Of a DNA stretch of 10,351 bases, positions 1 through 6,657 are shown piece after piece. The DNA comes from Rhizobiaceae bacterium (GTDB lineage Bacteria > Pseudomonadota > Alphaproteobacteria > Rhizobiales > Rhizobiaceae). The translations under genes and the position numbers were made by a program. The DNA is taken from the NCBI GenBank assembly GCA_021648425.1, contig JAKISV010000099.1, positions 1 to 10,351 on the forward strand. Direction: 5' to 3'. The notes beneath the pieces were generated by a model. That model did not search any database, had not been told where the DNA came from, and worked only from the letters and a program-made list of their open reading frames with translations. The number at the start of each line of letters is the position of its first letter. Position 1 is the stretch's first letter.

Positions 1-109
1 AACAGTTTCGCCAAATGATAGCGACTTAATCACCATCGTTGATAGCGCAAAAGAGGGATTTGAAGTCGTGCGTAAATTTTATAATTTACCAGAAATTGAG
101 TTGGTATAA
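1..109 (+). CDS. C-terminal end of a probable LOG-family (TIGR00730) protein, 5' truncated by the window
   Basis: Only the last 35 codons are present, read in the frame that starts at base 2 and ends with TAA at 107-109. The tail contains SPNDSDLITIVDSAKEGF followed by VVRKFY. This resembles the C-terminal end of TIGR00730/LOG-family proteins (Rossmann-fold, lysine-decarboxylase-like nucleotide phosphoribohydrolases), which in alphaproteobacteria end in a similar 'SPEDL-DLF-VTD-..EA...I..FY' pattern. The catalytic PGGxGTxxE motif lies outside the window, so the family call rests on this tail alone and is moderate at best. The gene is convergent with the exported-protein gene and shares a hairpin terminator with it. 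Confidence 0.5.
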   Translation, partial: TVSPNDSDLITIVDSAKEGFEVVRKFYNLPEIELV

Positions 110-112
110 GTT

Positions 113-144
113 ACAAAAACCCGCCAGTTTTTATAACTGGCGGG
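113..144. terminator. Bidirectional intrinsic terminator between convergent genes
   Basis: A perfect 10-bp stem (CCCGCCAGTT at 120-129 pairing with AACTGGCGGG at 135-144) encloses a 5-nt loop. Read on the minus strand it is followed by GTTTTTG (complement of 113-119), a good U-tract for the exported-protein gene ending at 168. Read on the plus strand it is followed by the weaker CTAAATATTTT, which would serve the gene ending at 109. Its position between two convergent stop codons fits shared use. Confidence 0.88.
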
Positions 145-167
145 CTAAATATTTTAAAAATAAAAAC

Positions 168-500
168 CTATTTATTTGCGCTTATGCTAACATTTAAAGC
201 TTCAATCAACGATGCAGGATTACTTGCAAGAGCTACAAAAGTCATGATTGGCGTTGGAGCGCTTGGCGCAGCTTTTATTTCAATGTTTTTAGGGTTTTTA
301 AGATAAGAGCTAATAGCAGCGCTAACCTGCTCTTGAAGTTCAGGCATATTAAATTGCGCCAAAATTGCAGGAGCCATTATAGAAAGACCAGAAATTAACT
401 CTTCTTTATCTGTGCCTTGTTCTTTTGCAGCAAAATCAAGAGCTTTATCTGTTATCCAATAATCATCAAAGCGCATAGAACACTCAACAAATGCCAAAGA
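168..500 (-). pseudogene. 3' remnant of the exported-protein gene, cut off by an in-frame TAA
   Basis: This segment (about 110 codons, from TCT at 498-500 to the stop at 168-170) is in the same frame as the open frame ending at 501-503. Only one TAA codon separates them. The residues after the stop begin SLAFVECSMRFDDYWITDKAL and end in SLIEALNVSISANK. They read like the natural C-terminal part of one protein, because I recall alphaproteobacterial proteins with a continuous '..QQL.F....IRFDD..L..K.LD' stretch here and a C-terminal '..L.V...AN'. A separate gene would have to start at TTG 495-497, which has no evident ribosome-binding site and would lack a signal peptide. I therefore read it as the lost C-terminus after a nonsense change, for example CAA to TAA. 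A sequencing error or stop readthrough cannot be excluded. Confidence 0.7.
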
Positions 501-1394
501 TTAAATCATTGTCATTAACATTGCTTGGTTTTTTGCTTCATATTCGGGTGAAGTTACACTAAGACCAGTCAATTCTTTTTGGTCATCATACATTCTTTTC
601 ATCACATCTAAAGTATAACCAAGAATATCCATAGTCACATTAAACTTGCCGATATTTTTAATATCAACTACGCTTTCTTTTATAAGTAAACGTCCATCAT
701 CAAGCGTCCAACTAGCTTCCCCATACATTTTAGCATTGATTTCTTTTAAACCAAAGCTAGACAGGCTAGCGAGAACTTCCTCGTCTTCAACCTTGCTTAA
801 ATCTGCATAAATTCCATTAACTTCATAAGCGCTAACAAATTCACTTTTATCTTTATTAGCCTTGTTGGTTACAGAAATATTATCAACTTCAAATACCTGC
901 TCACCCTTACTAGCAATGCTTATTTTTCCAACATTAAAAGCTCCATAAAGCAACATTGTATCAAGAATATTTTCTTCAGGATTTGCAGGAATAAGTATAT
1001 CGCCAATGATAATATCATTAACTTTGACACTTATTTCCTCATCAGTGAAATCCACATTTTCAAAGCTAGCAGACTTAACACTATAAGAGCCGTCTTTATT
1101 TTCTTTTACTTTTTTGAAAACAATAGTTGTATCTGATAATAATTGCATTAATTTCTCATTATCAGCTAATAATTCTACTAACTCCTCAGTAGCGCTAGTT
1201 GACTTAATACCAGTGATTATTATATCTTTACCTTTTTTCTCAACATTAAGAAATTCAACCTTTTGAGCAGCAGTATATTCTATTACGGCAGCTAATTTAT
1301 CTGCAAAATCTTGCTCATTAAGAGCAAAAGCGCTTGTTGAACTAAGAAGTGAAATTGCTGTAAAGGCGATGATTTGTTTTTTATAATTTTTCAT
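501..1394 (-). CDS. Exported protein of unknown function, apparently truncated by an internal stop
   Basis: This is a 297-residue frame with a clear Sec signal peptide: a basic start (MKNYKKQ), a hydrophobic core (IIAFTAISLL) and a likely signal peptidase I site after SAFA at residue 24. The mature protein is acidic, rich in beta-type segments and has no membrane helices, so it should be periplasmic. I do not recognise a named family. The pattern resembles uncharacterised, signal-peptide-bearing alphaproteobacterial proteins of about 400 residues. The frame can be extended upstream to 1475, but the ATG at 1392-1394 is preferred because it puts the signal peptide first and a promoter lies over the extension. 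A GGGA sits 6 nt upstream. The frame ends at TAA 501-503 and the same frame continues to 168, for 408 codons in all if the stop were sense. The gene may therefore be non-functional. Confidence 0.75.
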   Translation of the reverse strand: MKNYKKQIIAFTAISLLSSTSAFALNEQDFADKLAAVIEYTAAQKVEFLNVEKKGKDIIITGIKSTSATEELVELLADNEKLMQLLSDTTIVFKKVKENKDGSYSVKSASFENVDFTDEEISVKVNDIIIGDILIPANPEENILDTMLLYGAFNVGKISIASKGEQVFEVDNISVTNKANKDKSEFVSAYEVNGIYADLSKVEDEEVLASLSSFGLKEINAKMYGEASWTLDDGRLLIKESVVDIKNIGKFNVTMDILGYTLDVMKRMYDDQKELTGLSVTSPEYEAKNQAMLMTMI

Positions 1395-1446
1395 TTTATT
1401 CCCAAATGTTTGAGGTTGATTAACTGTAGATAAAAATAACTTCTTA

Positions 1447-1475
1447 CTTATAATTATGGCTAATATAAGTATCAA
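1447..1475 (-). promoter_or_regulatory. Sigma70-type promoter for the exported-protein gene
   Basis: On the minus strand, TTGATA (1475-1470) and TATAAG (1452-1447) are separated by exactly 17 nt. Each hexamer matches the housekeeping consensus at five of six positions. Transcription should begin near 1440, giving a leader of about 45 nt before the ATG at 1394. This supports the short start over the upstream-extended one. The surrounding DNA is AT-rich, which raises the chance of a spurious match, but spacing and position are both right. Confidence 0.65.
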
Positions 1476-1495
1476 TTTTAAAAAAGCTAGATCGG

Positions 1496-2185
1496 TTAAG
1501 TGACTTTTAAAAACTTCACTAAATCATTAGTTATATGATGCACATGCTCGTTTTTTTCGCATTTTTCTAATTCCCAACTCTCAACCAATTCATGGTTAAA
1601 ACTCTCATCAGCAATAACCTGAACCGTTTTCATACCCATAATATGCGGAACTTTAAGGTTTTTTTCTAAATCATCAAACATAATTGAAGAGGAAGGAAAA
1701 ATATCAAACTCATTGATAAATTTTTGATAAGCCACAGGTTCAGGTTTGGGCTTAAACCCCGTTGCTCTAATATCAAACATACCATCAAAAAGCTTGCTCG
1801 CGCCCAATTTTTCTAACACTGCTTCACTATGCCCAATATCAGCATTAGTGAAAATAAATTTACGCCCCTTTAAAGCGCTAATTGCCTCAACCAATTCAGC
1901 GTGCGCCATAACAGGAGAATAATCTATATCATGCACAAAATCTAAATAATGATTAGGGTCAATTCCATAATTCTGCATCAAACCATTCATTGTTGTGCCA
2001 CTATCACGATAATAGGTTTTTTGAACTTTATAAGCTTCACTATGCTCAAACCCCGTTACATTCATAACATATTGAGTGATTAACTTATCAACTTGCGCAA
2101 ATAAATTACACGAACGCGGATAAAGAGTGTTATCAAGATCAAACACCCAATTTTTAATTTGTGATGAATCAAGGGGATTATTCAT
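1496..2185 (-). CDS. HAD-superfamily hydrolase, probable pyrimidine 5'-nucleotidase
   Basis: A 229-residue cytosolic phosphatase of the haloacid dehalogenase superfamily. All four HAD motifs are visible: motif I FDLDNTLY with nucleophile D16 and acid/base D18; motif II FTNA with T113; motif III Lys in FKPKPEP (K145 or K147); and motif IV MFDDLEKN with D171/D172 for Mg2+. The helical segment after motif I (about residues 25-100) is the C1 cap. DLDNTLYP and the FDD..KN motif are typical of the SDT1/TIGR01993 group, which dephosphorylates pyrimidine nucleoside monophosphates; the exact substrate is inferred. The ATG at 2183-2185 is preferred over a TTG at 2189-2191 that directly abuts the argB stop. 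No strong Shine-Dalgarno is seen, so translation is probably coupled to argB. The same neighbour relationship (argB then this hydrolase) occurs in Rhizobiales. Codons are AT-rich, unlike most of argB. Confidence 0.88.
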   Translation of the reverse strand: MNNPLDSSQIKNWVFDLDNTLYPRSCNLFAQVDKLITQYVMNVTGFEHSEAYKVQKTYYRDSGTTMNGLMQNYGIDPNHYLDFVHDIDYSPVMAHAELVEAISALKGRKFIFTNADIGHSEAVLEKLGASKLFDGMFDIRATGFKPKPEPVAYQKFINEFDIFPSSSIMFDDLEKNLKVPHIMGMKTVQVIADESFNHELVESWELEKCEKNEHVHHITNDLVKFLKVT

Positions 2186-2191
2186 TTGCAA

Positions 2192-3088
2192 TTAAAGTTC
2201 ATCTTTCACTATCAAAGTTCCTGCACCATATTCAGTAAATAATTCAATTAAAACCGCATGCGGGGTTTTTCCATTTAAAATAACAACACCCTCAACGCCA
2301 TTTTCTATAACATTAATTGATGTCTCAACCTTTGGTATCATGCCACCGGATATAGTGCCGTCCTTTATCAGGGCCTTTGCCTGTTTAACGGATATTTCTC
2401 TGAGGAGATTGCCTTCTTTATCAAGCACGCCTGGAACATCAGTCAGGAATAGCAATCGTGTTGCGTTCAGCGCTCCGGCAATTGCACCGGCAAACGTGTC
2501 AGCATTTACATTGTAGGTCTGTCCGTTTTTGTCTGGACTGACCGGCGCGATAATCGGCGTCATACCATTTTGCATAACCATATCGATTACTTCGCGATTG
2601 ACTTTTATAGGTTCGCCGACAAACCCCAGATCGCCGGTTTTTTCCACCAGCACCATCTCGCCATCCTTGCCACTAAGCCCAATGGCCCGAGCGCCCTTTG
2701 CATTCATGGAGGTAACTATCGATTTATTGATTGTACCAGCCAAAACCATTTCGACAATTTCGATGGTTTTTTCATCAGTGATACGCAACCCGTTTTTAAA
2801 TTCGGATTTGATTCCCACGCGTTCCAGCATTGTCGCAATCTGCGGACCTCCGCCATGCACCACAACGGGGTTTACACCCGATTGTTTGATCAACGCCACA
2901 TCGCCGCAAAAAGCCTCTGCCAATGCGTCATCACCCATAGCATGGCCGCCATATTTGATGACAACGGATTTATCGGCATAACGCTGCATGTTGGGCAGGG
3001 CCTGGGCCAGTACTCTGGCTTCCATCTCCACGCGGCCTTCCAACTTTCGCCGTTCACTGTCCTGGATTTTGTTGTCTTGGTTGCTCAT
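2192..3088 (-). CDS. argB: N-acetylglutamate kinase
   Basis: This enzyme phosphorylates N-acetyl-L-glutamate with ATP, the second step of arginine biosynthesis in the cytosol. The 298-residue length is normal for the family. Amino-acid-kinase motifs appear in order: VVIKYGGHAMGD (glycine-rich, with the catalytic Lys), VVVHGGGPQI, FKNGLRITD, NVNADTFAGAIAGAL, LFLTDVPGVLD and GGMIPKVET. An extra helix of about 25 residues before the kinase core, together with a FTEYGAGTLI tail, resembles the hexameric arginine-inhibited enzymes. Feedback inhibition by arginine is therefore likely, though not proven from sequence. It follows engB after a 78-nt gap and leads straight into the HAD gene. The last roughly 48 codons (2192-2340) are AT-ended and about 34% GC, whereas the rest is about 48-52% GC; see the composition-break feature. 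Confidence 0.97.
   Translation of the reverse strand: MSNQDNKIQDSERRKLEGRVEMEARVLAQALPNMQRYADKSVVIKYGGHAMGDDALAEAFCGDVALIKQSGVNPVVVHGGGPQIATMLERVGIKSEFKNGLRITDEKTIEIVEMVLAGTINKSIVTSMNAKGARAIGLSGKDGEMVLVEKTGDLGFVGEPIKVNREVIDMVMQNGMTPIIAPVSPDKNGQTYNVNADTFAGAIAGALNATRLLFLTDVPGVLDKEGNLLREISVKQAKALIKDGTISGGMIPKVETSINVIENGVEGVVILNGKTPHAVLIELFTEYGAGTLIVKDEL
2325..2350. other. Sharp base-composition break inside argB
   Basis: By hand count, 2201-2340 is about 34% G+C, while 2341-2400, 2401-2460 and 2461-2520 are 48%, 47% and 52%. The change coincides with the codons for the highly conserved GGMIPK motif. Everything to the left (HAD gene, exported protein) stays at roughly a third GC, and everything to the right stays near half. 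Codon third positions switch from A/T to G/C at the same place, and the protein reads through without interruption. The junction is either a homologous recombination point or an assembly join between two related genomes. Confidence 0.7.
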
Positions 3089-3166
3089 GGGATTTCACTT
3101 GTTGGAAGAACATATCATTGTTTAGCTGCAAACGAAGATTCACGCAATTGTCCAGATAGCTGATAC

Positions 3167-3838
3167 TCAAATCAGGCTGACGATTTCCGCCTTCAATTCG
3201 TCCAACCCCGTATGTTTTTGTGAAGAGGTTGCCAATATCACAGGATAGGCGGCCGGGCGTTTCTGGATTAGTGCATTGGTCGCTGTCAATAATTTTTCCA
3301 AAGCCGGGGGCTTGATTTTGTCCGTCTTGGTCAGGACAATCTGATAGGTAACCGCTGCCGTATCAAGCATTTTCATTACATCCAGATCATTTTGCTTCAA
3401 ACCGTGACGTGCATCGATCAGCAAAAATATCCGCCGCAGGGTTGATCGACCGCGAAGATAGCTAAATACCACACGCGTCCATTTTTCCACCTGTGACTTG
3501 GGCGCTTTGGCAAACCCGTAACCGGGCATATCCACAATAGCAATTGGCGGCAGATCATCACCCTCGCCGGAATAACCATCAGGCACAAAATAATTCAGTT
3601 CCTGAGTTCTCCCAGGTGTGTTGGATGTTCGCGCCAACCCTTTCTGGTTGAGCAGTGCATTAATCAGCGAGGATTTGCCAACATTTGAGCGACCGGCAAA
3701 TGCAACCTCAACCGGCCCTTCAGGCGGCAGAAATTTCATTGACGGCACGCCAATCACAAAAACCCATTGGCCGGAAAAAAAACGCCGCCCTTTAGCCAGA
3801 AGGGCGGCATATTTATCTTCATCAGATGAATCAGCCAT
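3167..3838 (-). CDS. engB: Ribosome biogenesis GTP-binding protein YihA/YsxC (EngB)
   Basis: A 223-residue TrmE-Era-EngA-EngB-type GTPase that takes part in late assembly of the 50S ribosomal subunit. The G motifs are all present: G1 GRSNVGKS (residues 49-56), G2 region TPGRTQ (74-79), G3 DMPG (103-106), G4 TKTD (170-173) and G5 around ATSSQK (204-208). The roughly 45-residue N-terminal extension before G1 is typical of alphaproteobacterial members. The start codon overlaps the yidC stop as ATGA (3835-3838 region), so translational coupling is expected. An AGGA lies about 15 nt upstream, inside yidC, and is too far to be a good ribosome-binding site. Codons 10-21 contain a perfect intrinsic-terminator sequence, described separately, which could make expression depend on translation from yidC. 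Confidence 0.96.
   Translation of the reverse strand: MADSSDEDKYAALLAKGRRFFSGQWVFVIGVPSMKFLPPEGPVEVAFAGRSNVGKSSLINALLNQKGLARTSNTPGRTQELNYFVPDGYSGEGDDLPPIAIVDMPGYGFAKAPKSQVEKWTRVVFSYLRGRSTLRRIFLLIDARHGLKQNDLDVMKMLDTAAVTYQIVLTKTDKIKPPALEKLLTATNALIQKRPAAYPVILATSSQKHTGLDELKAEIVSLI
3775..3808 (-). terminator. Intrinsic-terminator or attenuator sequence inside the start of engB
   Basis: On the minus strand GCCGCCCTT (3808-3800) pairs perfectly with AAGGGCGGC (3792-3784) across a 7-nt loop. It is followed by one G and eight T residues (complement of 3775-3782). A GC-rich 9-bp stem plus T8 is a textbook factor-independent terminator for transcripts coming from yidC. It lies 30 nt into engB, in codons for AALLAKGRRFFS. 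Active translation through the coupled ATGA start would be expected to prevent the hairpin from forming. It could thus uncouple yidC from engB/argB levels or act as a polarity point. The structure is directly visible; activity is inferred. Confidence 0.65.
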
Positions 3839-5670
3839 CAGGGGGAAGGATCCTTTTTGCGTCTGAACAACCCAATCAGATTGTCAAACAACTCAATTTT
3901 CACCCCGTGCTTTTTCATAATAAAGCCCTGCTGGAAAATAGTCAGCGTGTTATTCCAGGCCCAGTAAATCACCAGACCGACCGGGAATGAAGCCAGCATA
4001 AAGGTGAATACAACCGGCATCCAGTTGAATATCATTGCCTGGGTGGCATCAGGCGGTGCGGGGTTCATACGCATTTGCAGGAACATGGTGATGCCCATCA
4101 ACAACGGCCACACGCCAATAACCAATATTGTCGGCACATCAAACGGCAGCAATCCAAACAGGTTAAACATCGAAGTGGGGTCCGGTGCAGACAGATCCTT
4201 GATCCAGCCAAAGAACGGTGCATGGCGCAATTCAATGGTGATATAGATCACTTTATACAACGCAAAAAACACGGGTATCTGAATAAGCATCGGCCAGCAC
4301 CCGGCAGCCGGATTGATTTTCTCTTTTTTATAAAGAGCCATCATTTCTTTTTGCTGCTGGGGTTTGTCATCAGCATATTGTTCGCGGATTTTTGTCATCT
4401 GCGGCTGAACTTTTTTCATCTTTGCCATTGAGGCGTAAGACAGATTGGCCAGCGGAAAAAATACCAGCTTCACCAGGATAGTTGCAATTAATATGGCGAT
4501 GCCAAAATTGCCTACCATCTGATTGAGATAATGCAGCAGGGAAAACAGCGGCTTGGTGATTATCGCAAACCACCCCCAGTCAATCATAAAATCGAACTTG
4601 AACAGATCAAGCTGCTCGGCATATTCATTTATGGTAATGGTTTCCTTGGCCCCGGCAAACAACAGATGCTTTACACTCTTGCTTGCACCAGGCTCAATTG
4701 ACATTGTATTGCCCACAAAATGCGTTTGGAAATGATCGCCATCTTCTCCACGGTAGGAAAATGTTGCCACGAACTCCTCAGTAGGAATTATCGCCGTCGC
4801 CCAGTATTTATCGGTGATACCCAGCCAACCCTCATTGGTTTTGCCAAATGTTACCTGCTTATCGTCACGAATGTCATCATAGTCGATTTCCTGCAGGCCA
4901 TCTTCGCCAAGAAAACCGATCAACCCTTCAAACAGCACATAAATGCGCTGCGATTCCGGTTCGTAAAATCGAGCAATTCGCCCCCATGGCGTAACCGCAA
5001 TGGCTTTGTCGCTTCGATTTTCAACACTGTCGGTAAAGGTGAACATATATTTATCGTCAAGCTCAATTCTGCGCTTGAAGATCACACCGTTTTCATTTGT
5101 CCAGCTAAGGTTCGCCGCATCACCATTGCCAAGTTGTGCCCGGCCTTCCACGTTCCAAACCGTATCAGGACCAGGAACCCCTCCCACTTCCTTGTTTCCG
5201 GCAAACCCGAATTCCGCAAAATATGGATTTTGTGAACCCGAAGGTGACAATAACTCAATCAACGGGCTGTCCGGATCGATAGTTTCACGGTAATTTTTCA
5301 GCCGCAAATCATCAACTCTTGCGCCTTTCAGATTGATCGACCCCACCAAATTGTCTGTATCCAGTACGATACGCTGGTTTGCTTCAATCGCTGCCTGGCG
5401 TGAGACTTTATTGGCTTGTTTTCCGTCAACAATTGCACCTGGCACAGCTGCGTTGCCAGCCGGGTTGCCAGAAATTGTAGGCACTCCGGGAACCGCACTT
5501 TCGGCAGTGGCTCCCTGGCTTTGTTCTACTTGTGCCGCTTTGCGCTGGGCCTCAATCTCAGCTGCTCTCTTTTGCGCATCCACTCGCGGGCCCACATAAA
5601 AATACTGCCAGGCAATAATAATGAGAATGGAAAGCCCGATGGCTAGATAGGTATTGCGAGAGTTATCCAT
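3838..5670 (-). CDS. yidC: Membrane protein insertase YidC (Oxa1 family)
   Basis: This inner-membrane insertase helps Sec-dependent and Sec-independent proteins enter the membrane. The 610-residue protein has an N-terminal anchor (TM1, about residues 7-26), a low-complexity Ala/Gln/Gly linker (about 35-90), the large periplasmic beta-sandwich domain (about 95-350), and the conserved 60KD_IMP core from about 365 to 585. In the core, K401 in TILVKLVFFPL takes the place of the positively charged groove residue (Arg in E. coli). A charged coiled cytoplasmic hairpin follows (about 412-450), then the signature INPAAGCWPMLIQIPVFFAL (452-471). The tail is basic (RRKKDPSP). The frame extends upstream to 5745 inside rnpA. 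The ATG at 5668-5670 is chosen because AGGA (5681-5678) lies 7 nt upstream and TM1 follows at once. It overlaps the rnpA end by 8 nt and engB by ATGA. Confidence 0.97.
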   Translation of the reverse strand: MDNSRNTYLAIGLSILIIIAWQYFYVGPRVDAQKRAAEIEAQRKAAQVEQSQGATAESAVPGVPTISGNPAGNAAVPGAIVDGKQANKVSRQAAIEANQRIVLDTDNLVGSINLKGARVDDLRLKNYRETIDPDSPLIELLSPSGSQNPYFAEFGFAGNKEVGGVPGPDTVWNVEGRAQLGNGDAANLSWTNENGVIFKRRIELDDKYMFTFTDSVENRSDKAIAVTPWGRIARFYEPESQRIYVLFEGLIGFLGEDGLQEIDYDDIRDDKQVTFGKTNEGWLGITDKYWATAIIPTEEFVATFSYRGEDGDHFQTHFVGNTMSIEPGASKSVKHLLFAGAKETITINEYAEQLDLFKFDFMIDWGWFAIITKPLFSLLHYLNQMVGNFGIAILIATILVKLVFFPLANLSYASMAKMKKVQPQMTKIREQYADDKPQQQKEMMALYKKEKINPAAGCWPMLIQIPVFFALYKVIYITIELRHAPFFGWIKDLSAPDPTSMFNLFGLLPFDVPTILVIGVWPLLMGITMFLQMRMNPAPPDATQAMIFNWMPVVFTFMLASFPVGLVIYWAWNNTLTIFQQGFIMKKHGVKIELFDNLIGLFRRKKDPSP

Positions 5671-6067
5671 TCTGAATTCCTGATTGCGATATGTTTTGAT
5701 GTGCGCGTGTGATTGCAGAAGATAATTGAGCAACCAACGTTTCAAAATTTGTGTTCAATGCTGCTCGTTTGCCAATTACCACATAATCATACGAATTTCG
5801 CGCGGTATTTGGCATGGCTACGCGAACCACTTCGCGCATACGCCGGCGTATGCGATTACGTACCACTGCATTGCCAACTTTCCTGGTAATCGTATAGCCA
5901 ACTCTTACATCACCATCGCCAGTCAGGCCATCGTTTCGTTGACGCACCTGCAGCACAAAGGAACTGGTATGCATGCGTTTTCCCGCTCTCATTGCAACAA
6001 ACTCCCGGCGCTTGCGCAGGGAGTTGATAACCATTGTTTGCGAAAGATTCGTTTGGCATTCGCCCAT
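5663..6067 (-). CDS. rnpA: Ribonuclease P protein component
   Basis: This small basic protein binds the RNase P RNA and helps it cut 5' leaders from pre-tRNAs. The 134-residue frame contains the family signature RKVGNAVVRNRIRRRMRE (the RNR motif), preceded by the typical start SLRKRREFVAMRAGKRMH with the aromatic residue and the RxGKR pattern. It sits 83 nt downstream of rpmH, its universal neighbour. ATG 6067 has a weak GAGA 7 nt upstream; ATG 6034 (MVINSLRKR) has no visible ribosome-binding site but would give a length closer to many homologues. The C-terminus (AHQNISQSGIQNG) overlaps the first codons of yidC by 8 nt. The yidD gene that follows rnpA in many bacteria is absent, as in Rhizobiales. 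Confidence 0.95.
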   Translation of the reverse strand: MGECQTNLSQTMVINSLRKRREFVAMRAGKRMHTSSFVLQVRQRNDGLTGDGDVRVGYTITRKVGNAVVRNRIRRRMREVVRVAMPNTARNSYDYVVIGKRAALNTNFETLVAQLSSAITRAHQNISQSGIQNG

Positions 6068-6150
6068 CAGGGTTTCTCGTTGACGCTTGTTGCAATTAAA
6101 TAGCGATTGCGCCGGAAAAAGGAGTAAAGCCGAAATTATGCGAGGGAGAA

Positions 6151-6285
6151 TTAAGCAGTAAGCTTGGCGCGGCCCCGTGCACGGCGACTGGAAATGATCT
6201 TGCGACCATTTTTGGTTGCCATTCTTGAACGAAATCCATGGCGGCGTTTACGCACCAGTTTACTGGGTTGATATGTACGTTTCAT
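6151..6285 (-). CDS. rpmH: Large ribosomal subunit protein bL34
   Basis: A 44-residue, very basic ribosomal protein of the 50S subunit, at the normal family length. Translating the minus strand from the ATG at 6283-6285 gives MKRTYQPSKLVRKRRHGFRS, then RMATKNGRKIISSRRARGRA and KLTA, with a TAA stop at 6151-6153. This is the canonical L34 sequence: KRTYQPS at the start, HGFRxRMxTxxGRxI in the middle and a terminal KLTA. It heads the rpmH-rnpA-yidC-engB-argB cluster. A strong promoter lies about 120 nt upstream. A weak CGAG stands 8 nt before the ATG. Confidence 0.98.
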   Translation of the reverse strand: MKRTYQPSKLVRKRRHGFRSRMATKNGRKIISSRRARGRAKLTA

Positions 6286-6406
6286 TGTTTTTACTCGCTA
6301 TATTTCGAACGAACCTTCAAATAGTGCATTGCAATTTATGTGGAACGCTCCAGATTTGCTCTACGCACATAAAAATGCGCCGGAGCCACGGTTCCAACGT
6401 TGCCAG

Positions 6407-6435
6407 CTTATAAAAAAAACGGGCAGCGAAGTCAA
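6407..6435 (-). promoter_or_regulatory. Strong sigma70-type promoter for the rpmH-rnpA-yidC cluster
   Basis: On the minus strand, TTGACT (6435-6430) and TATAAG (6412-6407) are separated by 17 nt. Each matches the consensus hexamer at five of six positions. The spacer holds an eight-T run next to the -10. Initiation near 6400 would give an rpmH leader of about 115 nt. The -10 sequence is identical to the one called upstream of the exported-protein gene. Confidence 0.72.
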
Positions 6436-6601
6436 TCAAATACAACACGAAACCGTAGCAGCCATTTCTATTGCTTAATCTTGGGTGCCGTGCGCTCACA
6501 ATCGTGTGAACGAGACTGGCGTTGCTGTCAATTGCCGGTGAGAATACCACAATTATCATTGAAATTTCCCGGTCCAGGCGGCACATCATAATAATATTGG
6601 T

Positions 6602-6624
6602 TTTGCCCAAACAAATATGGCAAA
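6602..6624. promoter_or_regulatory. Possible operator: inverted repeat upstream of the TVP38 gene
   Basis: TTTGCC (6602-6607) and its exact reverse complement GGCAAA (6619-6624) are separated by 11 nt, so the half-site centres lie 17 bp apart, somewhat more than one and a half helical turns. The repeat ends 33 nt before the likely start codon, where a regulator of the redox operon might bind. Six-base arms can arise by chance, so this is a weak call. Confidence 0.3.
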
Positions 6625-6657
6625 CAAAAAAGTTCTTTAATCGCTCTGGAGCAGTTG

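Larger units (their letters stand above)
6286..6657. other. Divergent intergenic region between rpmH and the TVP38 gene
   Basis: This 372-nt stretch has no convincing gene on either strand; the open frames are short and unlike known proteins. It holds the rpmH promoter and its leader of about 115 nt. The leader can form small hairpins on the minus strand, such as GCGCAT-TTTT-ATGTGC at about 6366-6381 with one G-U-type mismatch, and contains the palindrome CAACGTTG near 6396-6403. Toward the right are TCACA-ATCG-TGTGA (6496-6509) and TTTGCC-N11-GGCAAA (6602-6624). I could not identify a well-spaced promoter for the plus-strand genes and saw no DnaA-box cluster. Confidence 0.6.

Noticed and set aside
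501..1475. Start of the exported protein at 1475
   Set aside because: The extension covers the promoter, and the internal ATG at 1394 begins a textbook signal peptide.
2529..3163. Long plus-strand open frames opposite argB
   Set aside because: They are antisense shadows of a clear argB gene, with no family resemblance and no ribosome-binding sites.
4720..5235. 171-codon plus-strand open frame opposite yidC
   Set aside because: It lies entirely within the antisense strand of yidC and its translation looks like no known protein.
6496..6509. TCACA-ATCG-TGTGA as a CRP-type site
   Set aside because: The half-sites are in the opposite order to the CRP consensus and the arms are only 5 bp.
6286..6657. 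Possible chromosome origin next to rpmH
   Set aside because: I saw no cluster of DnaA boxes, no dnaA gene and no AT-rich unwinding repeats.
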